Positions 1 to 6,260 of a stretch of 9,268 nucleotides of DNA are shown here, one piece after another. Position 1 is the stretch's first letter. Every line of letters begins with the position of its first letter. The notes under the pieces are model-generated. The model was not told where the DNA came from and ran no database searches. It saw nothing but the letters and a program-made list of their open reading frames with translations. Origin of the DNA: Synergistaceae bacterium (GTDB lineage Bacteria; Synergistota; Synergistia; Synergistales; Aminobacteriaceae); NCBI GenBank assembly GCA_017447325.1, contig JAFSNU010000016.1, positions 1 to 9,268 of the forward strand. The letters run 5' to 3'. The position numbers and the translations under genes are program-made.

Positions 1-788
1 GAGAAATAAAGCGGCTTGCCTCCAAGCGTAATTCCCATGTCGCCATAGACCGGCAGATCGTCGCATCCCGGGATTTTGTCCATGATGCCGTACTTTAACC
101 TTCAACGCAAGCTGCTCGTCAACTCCGGCCAATGGCTGTAGTCGTACTGCAAGAATGAGCTGTAATCTCCGAAAATCACGTCCGCGTTGCCGTCCCAAAT
201 CTGTTGTAACTTCGTGTCAGTCGAGCCGCCGACGACAAATCTCATTCTGTTTGCTACGTCCTCGCCGTAAGTATCTTTAAGCCACACGTAATAAATTACG
301 AAGCCTAAATTGCTGACGCTGCCGAGCTCAACCGAAACTCTGACGGTCTTATCGGGATTGGCCTTTAACCAGTCGGCCATCTCTTTCATGTCCTTATACG
401 GAGCGTTGGCCTTGGCCGCGAAGCATGAGCCCGGGTTCTGTCCGACGCGCGGACCGACAGTCATGTTCTCGAGCGCGTACTCTTTGCCGTAGCTGCCGAA
501 TAACACGCCAAGATAAGTCATGTCATGGAAGATCATGAACGTCAGGCCGTCCGGCGCGGCAGTCTGAATCGTCGCGAAAGCCTCGTTGGCTCCGACCGGG
601 TCGATCTTCGAGTTGCAGCCTAAATATTTCTGCAAATAACGATTGACTATGTCGCTTAACATATAGCTGTCTCCTGACACAGCCGTCGAGCCGATGACGA
701 TACGGACGCGCTGCCCGTCATAAATTGCCGCCATGACGGGCGATGCGCACATAACAAGCGCAAGTACTAATGCTGCAAACTTTTTCAT
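1..788 (-). pseudogene. TTT-family (TctC/Bug-like) tricarboxylate transporter substrate-binding protein, frame-disrupted and cut by window edge
   Basis: This would be the periplasmic receptor of a tripartite tricarboxylate transporter, catching an organic acid for a TctA/TctB-type permease. The start at 788 has AAGGAG at 800-805, 11 nt upstream. Residues 1-20 form a signal peptide ending SPVMA. The next stretch has the receptor pattern: RVRIVIGS near 28-34, DPVGANEAFATIQTAAPDG near 63-81, and SVELGSVSNLGF near 152-163. The frame reaches a TGA at 102-104 after 228 residues, short of the roughly 300-340 usual for the family. Behind the TGA, in the same frame, translation continues as clear family sequence (YGIMDKIPGCDDLPVYGDMG) to base 1. 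Between about 90 and 120 another frame reads LDEQLALKVKV, which fits better than the actual SSLR-stop. A lost base near 119-120 and two lost bases near 90-94 would explain this. It follows the lyase gene by 30 nt, so the two probably formed one operon. Real decay and assembly error cannot be separated here. Confidence 0.8.
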
Positions 789-1577
789 TACAACAACTAC
801 TCCTTTATATTATTTTAATTACTTTAATAATCCAATTTCCGTTAATACAGCTCTTAATTTATCACGCTGTGCATTATCAAGCGGCATTATCGGCGCGGCG
901 CAGGTGCCGACCTTGAAGCCGAGCATGTTTAAGGCCTCTTTAATTACGATCGGGAACGTTCCCATGTTAGTAGCGATACGCAGCGCGCTTAATTTAAACT
1001 GAGCCTCTAAAGCCGCTTCGAACTTTCCGGCCTTAAAGTTCTCGTAAATATCAACTGCAAGCCTCGGCGCGACGTTGCCGCAGCTCGTGATAGCTCCGGC
1101 AGCTCCGTAGTGCATAGCCGCGTAAATCAACGTGTCCCGTCCCATCAACACGCAAAAATCTTCCATGCCGCGCGTCAATCTGATATATTCTTCTGAGTTC
1201 GTCATGTCGCCGGTTGAATCTTTAACGGCTATAATATTCGGAATTTTCGCAAGCTCTTTAATAGTTGCGGGCTCGACGGTGACGTTAGTTTTAGGCTTGT
1301 TATTATAAATCACTATGGGAAGTTTAGTTGCTTTAGCGACAGTCTCGTAATAATTTGCGACTTCTTTTTGCGTCTGCGATACAAACATTGGAGTAAGAAC
1401 GCTCAGCGCATCAGCTCCGCAGTCCTCGGCTATTTTAGCGAGCTCATCGCACCCTCAGGCGCAATACGATTTGCTCCGGCATATACATCCACGCTGCCTC
1501 CGTTTTTAACAATGACCTCAAGCACGCACTTGTAGAAATTATTCCCGCTTATAAACACCGCGCAAAACTCGCCGGAC

Positions 1578-1603
1578 GTTCCGTTCCAAGTAAAACGTAA
1601 AAC
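1578..1603. repeat. short tandem duplications inside the damaged lyase N-terminus
   Basis: On the plus strand GTTCC occurs twice in tandem (1578-1582, 1583-1587), and GTAAAAC twice in tandem (1590-1596, 1597-1603). They fall where about eight extra codons, including the TGA at 1604-1606, separate the expected GVFP and GTSGEF motifs of the aldolase. They look like replication or read slippage rather than a functional repeat. Confidence 0.5.
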
Positions 1604-1664
1604 TCACGGGAACACTCCGTGAACGCCGTTCTCAATGAAGTAATTTAATAATTTAACGTACTCA

Positions 1665-1704
1665 CCCTCGTTGAAATTGCCGCCCTCGTTGCCCTCGTTG
1701 AAAT
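1665..1704. repeat. three copies of CCCTCGTTG in the lyase N-terminus
   Basis: CCCTCGTTG lies at 1665-1673, 1683-1691 and 1692-1700. The first and third copies are followed by AAAT, giving a 13-base repeat. In the lyase direction it encodes repeated FNEG/NEGG words where the family normally has one short loop, so it looks like a local duplication. One apparent frame break (near 1701-1703) is inside it. Confidence 0.55.
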
Positions 1705-1813
1705 CGGCGTAACAACCGGAATTATAATTCCCTTGGCTTAAACATTATTCCATCCCCTAATTTTAATAATTAATTTTAATAATTTAATTATGCTTGAAAA
1801 TGAAACTAAACTA

Positions 1814-1842
1814 ATTATATTTCACGCGATAATAAAATTTAA
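1814..1842 (-). promoter_or_regulatory. weak candidate promoter for the lyase/TTT operon
   Basis: On the minus strand a perfect TATAAT lies at 1819-1814. The hexamer 17 nt upstream (TTAAAT, 1842-1837) is a poor -35. Such AT-rich sequence makes chance matches likely. It lies about 70 nt before the lyase ATG. Confidence 0.25.
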
Positions 1843-1844
1843 AA

Positions 1845-1873
1845 TTAAGATTTTAAGATTAATTTGCTATAAT
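1845..1873 (+). promoter_or_regulatory. extended -10 promoter for the dehydratase-family gene
   Basis: TGCTATAAT at 1865-1873 is a full extended -10 (TGnTATAAT). A partial -35, TTAAGA at 1845-1850, sits exactly 17 nt upstream of the -10 hexamer. The predicted transcript starts near 1880 and has about 70 nt of leader before the ATG at 1949. The two divergent transcription units share the 203-nt gap at 1746-1948. Confidence 0.5.
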
Positions 1874-1929
1874 AAATTTATTCAGCCATGTAATACGAAC
1901 TCAAATTATTAATTTAAATTATTAAATTT

Positions 1930-1938
1930 GAGAGGGGA
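1930..1938 (+). promoter_or_regulatory. ribosome binding site that fixes the start of the dehydratase-family gene at 1949
   Basis: GAGAGGGGA at 1930-1938 is a strong Shine-Dalgarno 10 nt before the ATG at 1949. The open frame extends back to a TTG at 1928, but that TTG touches the Shine-Dalgarno itself and has none of its own, so 1949 is the better start. Confidence 0.75.
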
Positions 1939-1948
1939 ATTTATTATT

Positions 1949-3094
1949 ATGCACGACATTAATGCGATACTTGATGAGATGCGCAAGGCACTGCCGGGCG
2001 GGCCTGTGAGAATTAAAGAGGCTAAAGAGTCCGGAACGAGAGTCGTCGGGACGTACTGCGTTTATTCGCCGTTCGAAGTCATACGCGCGGCCGGAGCAAT
2101 TCCCGCGAGCTTGTGCGCTACGAGCGAGAAGCCGATCTCAGCGGCGGAAGAGCATCTGCCCAGCAACTTATGCCCGTTAATCAAGGCAAGCTACGGTTTC
2201 GCTTTAACCGACACGTGCCCGTATTTCCATTTCTGCGATTTAGTCCTCGGAGAGACGACTTGCGACGGCAAGAAAAAGATGTATGAGCTCATGAACAGGC
2301 TTAGACCAGTTCACGTGATGCAATTGCCCCAGACCGTCAATGATATTGCAGTCAAGCAATGGCAGGCCGAAATCGAGAGATTTGCAAAGCGGCTTGAGCA
2401 AGATTTTAAAGTCAAGATAACTGAAGCAGATTTAACGCGCGAGATCAAGAAACGTAATTACGAGCGCAAAATCATGATGGATCTTTACGCGTTGGCGAAA
2501 TTAAATCCGGCGCCGCTCACAGGCCGCGAGATCTATTTGGTCAGCGAGTACTTTAAAATCTCTTTCGGTGATGACAACATGCTTAATTTAATTAAAGAAT
2601 TAACGCAGAAGGCGCGCGAAAATTACGAGCAGGGCGAGAGACGCGTTGCAAGCGGCAAGAAGCGCGTAATAGTTACGGGCTGCCCGGTGGGCAAGAGCGT
2701 TGAAAAAGTCTTTGACGCAATCGAGGAGAACGGAGGAATTATAGCGGCATTCGAGAACTGCACGGCTATTAAACCGCTCTATGAATTGGTTGACGAGACG
2801 CTGCCACCTTACGAGGCTTTAGCGAAAAAGTATCTGCATATTCCTTGCTCGTGCATGACGCCGAACACCGCGCGTTTGGACCTGCTTACTAATTTAGCGA
2901 AAGAATATCACGCGGACGGCGTTGTGGACTTAGTGCTTCAGGCTTGCCACACTTACAGCGTAGAATCTTATCAAGTCCACGAGCGCATGAAAGATAACAA
3001 CGTCGCTTGCATCACGATCGAAACTGATTACTATCAGGGCGACAAAGAGCAGCTTAATACTCGCATGGGCGCGTTCATCGAAATGATGGAGTAA
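1949..3094 (+). CDS. 2-hydroxyacyl-CoA dehydratase subunit D-like / double-cubane-cluster reductase family protein
   Basis: This 381-residue protein belongs to the HgdC/FldC/YjiM superfamily, whose members carry Fe-S clusters (4Fe-4S in dehydratases, a double cubane in the DCCP/YjiM group). They accept low-potential electrons from an ATP-driven activator. The visible pattern is GTYCVYSPFEVIRAAGAIP (35-52) and LCPLIKASYGFAL with TCPYFHFCDLVLGETTCDGKKKMYE (74-113). The second half has VTGCPVG (242-248), ENCTAIKP (269-276), a CSC at 300-302, QACHTYSVE (331-339) and the typical end IETDY..GDKEQLNTRMGAFIEM. There are twelve cysteines. Length and layout fit the single-polypeptide YjiM/DCCP type better than a two-subunit dehydratase. 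No activator ATPase and no CoA-transferase lie within the window, so the substrate is open and the partner must be encoded elsewhere. It has its own promoter and appears monocistronic. Confidence 0.88.
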   Translation: MHDINAILDEMRKALPGGPVRIKEAKESGTRVVGTYCVYSPFEVIRAAGAIPASLCATSEKPISAAEEHLPSNLCPLIKASYGFALTDTCPYFHFCDLVLGETTCDGKKKMYELMNRLRPVHVMQLPQTVNDIAVKQWQAEIERFAKRLEQDFKVKITEADLTREIKKRNYERKIMMDLYALAKLNPAPLTGREIYLVSEYFKISFGDDNMLNLIKELTQKARENYEQGERRVASGKKRVIVTGCPVGKSVEKVFDAIEENGGIIAAFENCTAIKPLYELVDETLPPYEALAKKYLHIPCSCMTPNTARLDLLTNLAKEYHADGVVDLVLQACHTYSVESYQVHERMKDNNVACITIETDYYQGDKEQLNTRMGAFIEMME

Positions 3095-3113
3095 GATTTA
3101 AATTTAAATAATA

Positions 3114-3157
3114 AAGCTCCCGGTTAAAAATTTTAAAATTTTAAAACACGGGAGCTT
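3114..3157. terminator. shared hairpin terminator between convergent genes
   Basis: AAGCTCCCG (3114-3122) pairs perfectly with CGGGAGCTT (3149-3157). The 26-nt interior is made of AAAATTTT words that can extend the stem. It sits 20 nt after the dehydratase-family stop and 16 nt before the nhaC stop on the other strand. The U-rich tail is better on the minus strand (TTATTATTT), so it probably serves nhaC best and both genes to some degree. Confidence 0.75.
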
Positions 3158-3172
3158 AAATATTAATTTGCT

Positions 3173-4789
3173 TTAAATTTTGCTCACGATAATTAACGTG
3201 CCGATCATTAAAGCTATAGCGATAGGCAGCGATATAATCGCACTCGGAATAAATCCGGCTATGACATAAGCAACGAAGCTCACGCACGCGACTGTTACAG
3301 CATAGGGCAGCTGCGTTGACACGTGAGTTACATGATCGCACTGAGCTCCGGCTGAAGCCATGATAGTCGTATCTGAGATCGGCGAGCAGTGATCTCCGCA
3401 GACAGCTCCGGCCATGCATGCAGACACGCACACAACGCCCAGCGGGTCAGTCAGCGGGAAGACCCCGAGCGTAATCGGAATTAAAATTCCAAACGTTCCC
3501 CATGAAGTTCCGGTTGCGAATGACAAGAAGCACGCGATCACGAATATAATTGCGGGCAGGAAGTACTGGAAGCCGGCCGCCGAGCCTTTAACTAACTCTT
3601 CGACGAACTGTTTTGCTCCGAGCGAGTCGGTCATGGCTTTCAAGCTCCATGCGAAAGTTAAAATTAATATAGCCGGAACCATTGATTTAAATCCTTCAGG
3701 GATGCACGCGGCAATTTCTTTAAAGCTTAAAACGCGCCTTATTAAATAGTAGAAGAAAGTTATAAATAAAGTTACGGCAGAGCCGAGCATAAGTCCTACA
3801 GAAGCGTCAGCATCTGAGAACGCCGCGACAAAACTTTTGTCTTCGCCGGCATAATATCCGCCCGAGTAAATCATGCCGATTATGCAGCAAATTATTAAGA
3901 CTACAACCGGCAGAATTAAATCAAGCACAATACCTTTCGGATTTGCGTGCTCGTTGGGATTGGCCGCTTCATCGCCCATGCCTGAGAACACGTCGCCGTT
4001 CTCAATCGCATTGCGCTCGTATTTAACCATCGGGCCGTAGTCAAAATCTTTTAACGCAAGCATGAACATCATTACTATAGTTAATATAGCATAAAAATTA
4101 AACGGTATAGCACGGATAAATAAATCAAGGCCGTTGCCCTCTTCGACATAGCTTGACACAGCCGCCGCCCATGAAGATACCGGCGCGATAATGCAGATAG
4201 GCGCCGCCGTAGCGTCAACTAAATAGGCGAGCTTTGCGCGTGAAATTTTTGTGTTGTCAGAGAGCGGATGCATGACTGAACCGACCGTTAAGCAATTAAA
4301 ATAATCGTCGATAAATATTAACATGCCTAAAATTATAGTCGTGAGCTGTGCGCCGGTTCTTGATTTAATATTAGCACCGGCCCAGCGTCCAAAAGCTGCC
4401 GAGCCTCCGGCTTTGTTCATCAGCACGACTATAATGCCTAATATAACTAAAAATACTAAAATTCCGACGTTAGACGTGCTTGCAAGCGATGCTACTATGC
4501 CGTCATTAAAGACATGCGTTAAAGTCTTCTCGAAATTAAAATCAGACCATAATAAACCGCCGACTACTATTCCCAAGAATAAGGACGAATAAACTTCGCG
4601 GGTTAAAAGCGCGAGGGCTATTGCTATAACAGCCGGAAGTAACGACCAGTAGGTCTGGAAATATTTTGCGGACGCCTGAACTGTCTCGGCTGCTTCTTCG
4701 GCAAAAGCTGCGCAGTTTGCAAGCAGGCAAAACGCTAATAAACTTAAAACGCTTAACGACAAAATTCTTTTGGAACTCGAATTTTGCAT
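3173..4789 (-). CDS. nhaC: Na+/H+ antiporter, NhaC family
   Basis: This 538-residue polytopic inner-membrane protein should exchange cytoplasmic Na+ for protons. Supporting motifs are FIDDYFNCLTVGSVM (159-173), VDATAAPICIIAPVSSW (191-207), ATGTSWGTFGILIPI (425-439) and GDHCSPISDTTIMASAGA (465-482) followed by CDHVTHVSTQLPYA, all typical of the NhaC family. About a dozen hydrophobic segments can be read. The start at 4789 has AAAGGAG at 4800-4806. Residues 1-30 look like a cleavable signal peptide (KR near 7-8, hydrophobic core, ANCAAFA) before a short acidic spacer and the first true membrane helix near 49. That is unusual for an antiporter and may place the N-terminus outside. Related NhaC-type proteins also exchange malate for lactate or carry other amines, so the exact ion pair is inferred from family. 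A structured leader and an intrinsic terminator lie upstream. Confidence 0.9.
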   Translation of the reverse strand: MQNSSSKRILSLSVLSLLAFCLLANCAAFAEEAAETVQASAKYFQTYWSLLPAVIAIALALLTREVYSSLFLGIVVGGLLWSDFNFEKTLTHVFNDGIVASLASTSNVGILVFLVILGIIVVLMNKAGGSAAFGRWAGANIKSRTGAQLTTIILGMLIFIDDYFNCLTVGSVMHPLSDNTKISRAKLAYLVDATAAPICIIAPVSSWAAAVSSYVEEGNGLDLFIRAIPFNFYAILTIVMMFMLALKDFDYGPMVKYERNAIENGDVFSGMGDEAANPNEHANPKGIVLDLILPVVVLIICCIIGMIYSGGYYAGEDKSFVAAFSDADASVGLMLGSAVTLFITFFYYLIRRVLSFKEIAACIPEGFKSMVPAILILTFAWSLKAMTDSLGAKQFVEELVKGSAAGFQYFLPAIIFVIACFLSFATGTSWGTFGILIPITLGVFPLTDPLGVVCVSACMAGAVCGDHCSPISDTTIMASAGAQCDHVTHVSTQLPYAVTVACVSFVAYVIAGFIPSAIISLPIAIALMIGTLIIVSKI

Positions 4790-4841
4790 GAACTAAACAC
4801 TCCTTTAAATAATTTTTAAATAATTTAAAAAAATTTATAAT

Positions 4842-4874
4842 AAAAAAGCCGCCCTTGCTTTAATCTAAGGCGGC
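4842..4874 (-). terminator. intrinsic terminator 52 nt upstream of nhaC
   Basis: Read on the minus strand, GCCGCC (4874-4869) pairs with GGCGGC (4853-4848). Two further A-T pairs form if one G bulges, and TTTTTT (4847-4842) follows directly. This is a textbook Rho-independent terminator. Its position in front of nhaC on the same strand means it either ends a small upstream transcript or attenuates nhaC. Confidence 0.75.
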
Positions 4875-4936
4875 GTTATCTTTAAGCTTTAAGCGCATAA
4901 TTTAAATAATAAGACCGCCCTGAATGCGGAGCGGTC
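4869..4936 (-). promoter_or_regulatory. hairpin with possible anti-terminator pairing upstream of nhaC
   Basis: On the minus strand GACCGC (4936-4931) pairs with GCGGTC (4918-4913), with two more G-C pairs inside if an unpaired base is allowed. The 3' arm, AGGGCGGT (4921-4914), can alternatively pair over 8 positions, two of them G-U, with ACGCCGCCTT-type sequence at the 5' arm of the terminator that follows (about 4867-4874). The first hairpin and this alternative helix exclude each other, as do the alternative helix and the terminator. The geometry suits attenuation, but G+C-rich arms easily cross-pair by chance. Confidence 0.4.
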
Positions 4937-4989
4937 ATTTATCCAAAAATTTAAATTTAATTTTCACTTTGCCCGTCATTCAGTACTTA

Positions 4990-5112
4990 TTAAATACAGC
5001 AAACCTGAGCGCAAAAATTCTTCACGCTCAGGCAACGCTTTATGCACTTCTTTATATTCAAGCTCAGGCCAGCACAAGTTAAGCTATAATTATTATTAAA
5101 TCTAAATATCAT
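4990..5112 (-). CDS. candidate 40-residue Cys-rich leader peptide or small protein (frame uncertain)
   Basis: AAGGAGG at 5129-5123, 10 nt before an ATG at 5112-5110, is the strongest Shine-Dalgarno of the gap. The frame gives a 40-residue basic peptide with six cysteines, starting MIFRFNNNYSLTC and ending AQVCCI, then TAA. I do not recognise it. A shifted frame, entered near 5071 and ending in TGA at 4978-4976, reads CWPELEYKEVHKALPERE then EFLRSGLLYLISTE. It looks more protein-like, so the real product could be a roughly 46-residue protein broken by one indel, as in the neighbouring damaged genes. A promoter lies upstream and hairpins downstream. It could also be untranslated leader RNA. Confidence 0.3.
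   Translation of the reverse strand: MIFRFNNNYSLTCAGLSLNIKKCIKRCLSVKNFCAQVCCI
5004..5032 (-). other. 8-bp perfect hairpin in the nhaC leader
   Basis: CCTGAGCG (5004-5011) and CGCTCAGG (5025-5032) are exact inverted repeats around a 13-nt A/T-rich loop. It lies within the candidate small ORF and has no T-run after it on either strand, so it is not a terminator by itself. A related CTCAGG word recurs at 5063-5068. Confidence 0.6.
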
Positions 5113-5185
5113 TTTGAACCGGCCTCCTTAATTTTTAAATTTTAAAAATTTAATTTAAATTTATTTTTTATTCAAAACGTGAAGT

Positions 5186-5214
5186 ATAGTATATTAAAAA
5201 TTTTTTTCTGTCAA
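5186..5214 (-). promoter_or_regulatory. strong minus-strand promoter upstream of the small ORF and nhaC
   Basis: On the minus strand a perfect -35 TTGACA (5214-5209) is followed after 17 nt by TACTAT (5191-5186). Overlapping TATACT words offer alternative -10 registers. The expected start is near 5179, about 65 nt before the small ORF and about 390 nt before nhaC. I see no comparable promoter between the terminator at 4842-4874 and nhaC. Confidence 0.6.
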
Positions 5215-5268
5215 GCACAAGCAAGTTTTTACAGCCGCGCTTTATTCATAGTTATTTTAATTTAAAAA

Positions 5269-5297
5269 TTTAAAAAATTGTTAGAATCTTGTATAAT
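5269..5297 (+). promoter_or_regulatory. candidate promoter for the exported-protein/apbE/cob gene run
   Basis: TATAAT at 5292-5297 lies 39 nt before the ATG at 5337. TTTAAA at 5269-5274 is 17 nt upstream and matches the -35 consensus at four of six positions. The only other gap in the following genes is 36 nt, so this is the best candidate for the whole run. No cobalamin riboswitch is visible in the short leader. Confidence 0.4.
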
Positions 5298-5336
5298 TTA
5301 ATTATAAAAATTAAAGATAAAGAGAGGCGTTTTATT

Positions 5337-5693
5337 ATGCGTGTAAAGAAATTTTTGTTAAGCTTGATTTTAATGTTAATTTTAAGTTTTGCAAGCTCAA
5401 GTTTTGCAATCTTACGTTACGGACGCATACCCGGGCGGAGCGGCCTCTCGTTCAGCAACATAAATTATCATCACTCTAATCTAACTTTCGACGTGTCTAA
5501 TAAAAATCACCGCAATATCACACTCGGCGGAACGATGTTGTTTGTTGATCGTCATAATAAAGTCGTCGCGCGTGCTGAAATTTTGCCGCAGAAAATTAAA
5601 CGCCGCGGCTCGAAACAATTTAAAGCAGTCTTTACCGAAGGCTCGGGCGCGGACGCGAAATCTGCAAAGAATTTAATCTGGGATTTAGATTAA
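5337..5693 (+). CDS. small exported protein of unknown function
   Basis: I do not recognise this 118-residue protein. Residues 1-24 are a classical signal peptide: RVKK, a long Leu/Ile core, then SSSFA before the cleavage site. The mature part is about 94 residues and basic. It has a repeated beta-strand rhythm: LTFDVSNKNHRNITLGGTML near 49-68, VDRHNKVVARAEILP near 70-84, and RRGSKQFKAVF near 88-98. This resembles the small beta-sandwich pattern of FxLYD-like domains (a conserved N and a D..gkvva..e segment), but that is only a visual likeness. The start is ATG 5337 with AGAGAGG at 5321-5327, rather than the in-frame TTG at 5289 inside the promoter. It is the first gene of a co-directional run and lies 9 nt from the next gene. 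Confidence 0.7.
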   Translation: MRVKKFLLSLILMLILSFASSSFAILRYGRIPGRSGLSFSNINYHHSNLTFDVSNKNHRNITLGGTMLFVDRHNKVVARAEILPQKIKRRGSKQFKAVFTEGSGADAKSAKNLIWDLD

Positions 5694-5702
5694 TAAATTA
5701 AT

Positions 5703-6254
5703 ATGCTTAATTTTAAGTTTAAAGAATTTTTAGCGTTAATTTTAATTTTAATTTTAGCAGCCTGTGAGCCTGCGCTTGCGTTGTCTAACTCGTCTGACGC
5801 GTTCATGTCGCTGCCGTTCGGTCATCCTTACGCGAGAACTCAAAAGCGAATGGAGAGGAGCGGAGCTAAAGTCGCAACGCCGAGGCCTGAGAGCTTATTA
5901 ATGACCGGCTACTTCGAGGGATTTCAAACTGAATTTGCATTCGCGTTTTACAAGAAGAAATTGTTAAAGTCCAAAGCTGCTTATTTAAAGAGTACGGGCA
6001 GCGCGTCGCAAGATAAGAATTTTTACGAGTTATTAAAGCGCGGCTTTGAAAGGCAGTACGGCAGAGGCAAAGAGATGCCGGTCGCTAATTCTCTCGTGAA
6101 CGGGCGCATCATGATTAAAAGCACTTGGACGCCGGACAAGTACACGACTATAACGCTGCTTTATAATTCTGAAGCGACTAAAAGATTTCCCGGCAATTCT
6201 GTAAAAGACCGGCCTATCCATATTATTTATCACTATAATAAATGGGACAAGTAA
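5703..6254 (+). CDS. probable lipoprotein of unknown function
   Basis: This 183-residue protein starts with a hydrophobic segment ending in LAAC (18-21), a good lipobox, although PALAL just after it could instead be a signal peptidase I site. The mature region has LPFGHPYARTQKRMERSGAK near 37-56, a GYFEG..TEFAFAF beta-hairpin near 69-82, a helical FYELLKRGFERQYGRG near 106-121, and W-K/Y-rich strands at the end. A PFG word, then a YG word, then tryptophan-bearing strands is a layout I associate with uncharacterised envelope proteins of anaerobes. No function can be assigned. There is no clear Shine-Dalgarno, and translation may be coupled to the gene 9 nt upstream. I see no D-[ST]-G-A-T flavinylation motif, so it is probably not a target of the ApbE encoded next. 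Confidence 0.7.
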   Translation: MLNFKFKEFLALILILILAACEPALALSNSSDAFMSLPFGHPYARTQKRMERSGAKVATPRPESLLMTGYFEGFQTEFAFAFYKKKLLKSKAAYLKSTGSASQDKNFYELLKRGFERQYGRGKEMPVANSLVNGRIMIKSTWTPDKYTTITLLYNSEATKRFPGNSVKDRPIHIIYHYNKWDK

Positions 6255-6260
6255 TTTAAA

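Larger units (their letters stand above)
819..1745 (-). pseudogene. DapA/N-acetylneuraminate lyase superfamily aldolase, N-terminal third frame-disrupted
   Basis: Family members cleave or form C-C bonds on pyruvate through a lysine Schiff base. The part at 819-1388 (189 residues) is intact: it has YNNKPKTN (Tyr at 1305-1307) and AVKDSTGDM with the Schiff-base Lys at 1221-1223, and ends GLLK before TAA. A normal protein is about 290-300 residues, and the missing N-terminus is readable upstream in shifting frames. The start is ATG at 1743-1745 behind AGGGGATGG, then MFKP. KGIIIPVVTPI follows in a second frame, FNEGEYVKLLNYFIENGVHG in a third, then a TGA at 1604-1606. GTSGEF and VYAGANRIAPEGA follow, and another shift near 1446-1447 leads into ELAKIAEDCGADALSVLTP. 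Three of the breaks fit loss of one base in a short run (near 1733, 1702 and 1446). The substrate is not determinable; the neighbouring TTT receptor suggests an imported acid. An internal start at 1388 would give a protein lacking the first barrel strands, probably nonfunctional. Confidence 0.82.

Noticed and set aside
102..1606. UGA recoding (two TGA codons, 102-104 and 1604-1606, with protein-like sequence continuing behind each)
   Set aside because: No intact gene in the window contains an in-frame TGA, Trp is encoded by TGG throughout, and no selenocysteine-like hairpin stands out. Nearby indels explain both stops better.
1665..1704. Start of a CRISPR or other spaced repeat array
   Set aside because: Units are only 9-13 bases, partly tandem without unique spacers, and lie within coding sequence.
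1928..1948. Upstream TTG start for the dehydratase-family protein
   Set aside because: The TTG abuts the GAGAGGGGA Shine-Dalgarno that serves the ATG at 1949, and the added residues (RGEFII) are just translated leader.
5130..5160. Long AT palindromes such as AATTTTTAAATTTTAAAAATT in the gaps
   Set aside because: Nearly every intergenic stretch in the window is built of TTTAAA/AATTT words. This is background composition, not a specific element.
5215..5336. Cobalamin riboswitch ahead of the gene run containing cobJ and cobK
   Set aside because: The leader after the candidate promoter is only about 33 nt and I find no B12-box-like conserved words. The gap is simple AT-rich sequence.
5289..5336. 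Upstream TTG start for the small exported protein
   Set aside because: It overlaps the TATAAT of the promoter and would bury the signal peptide behind 16 charged residues. ATG 5337 has a good Shine-Dalgarno and a normal signal peptide.
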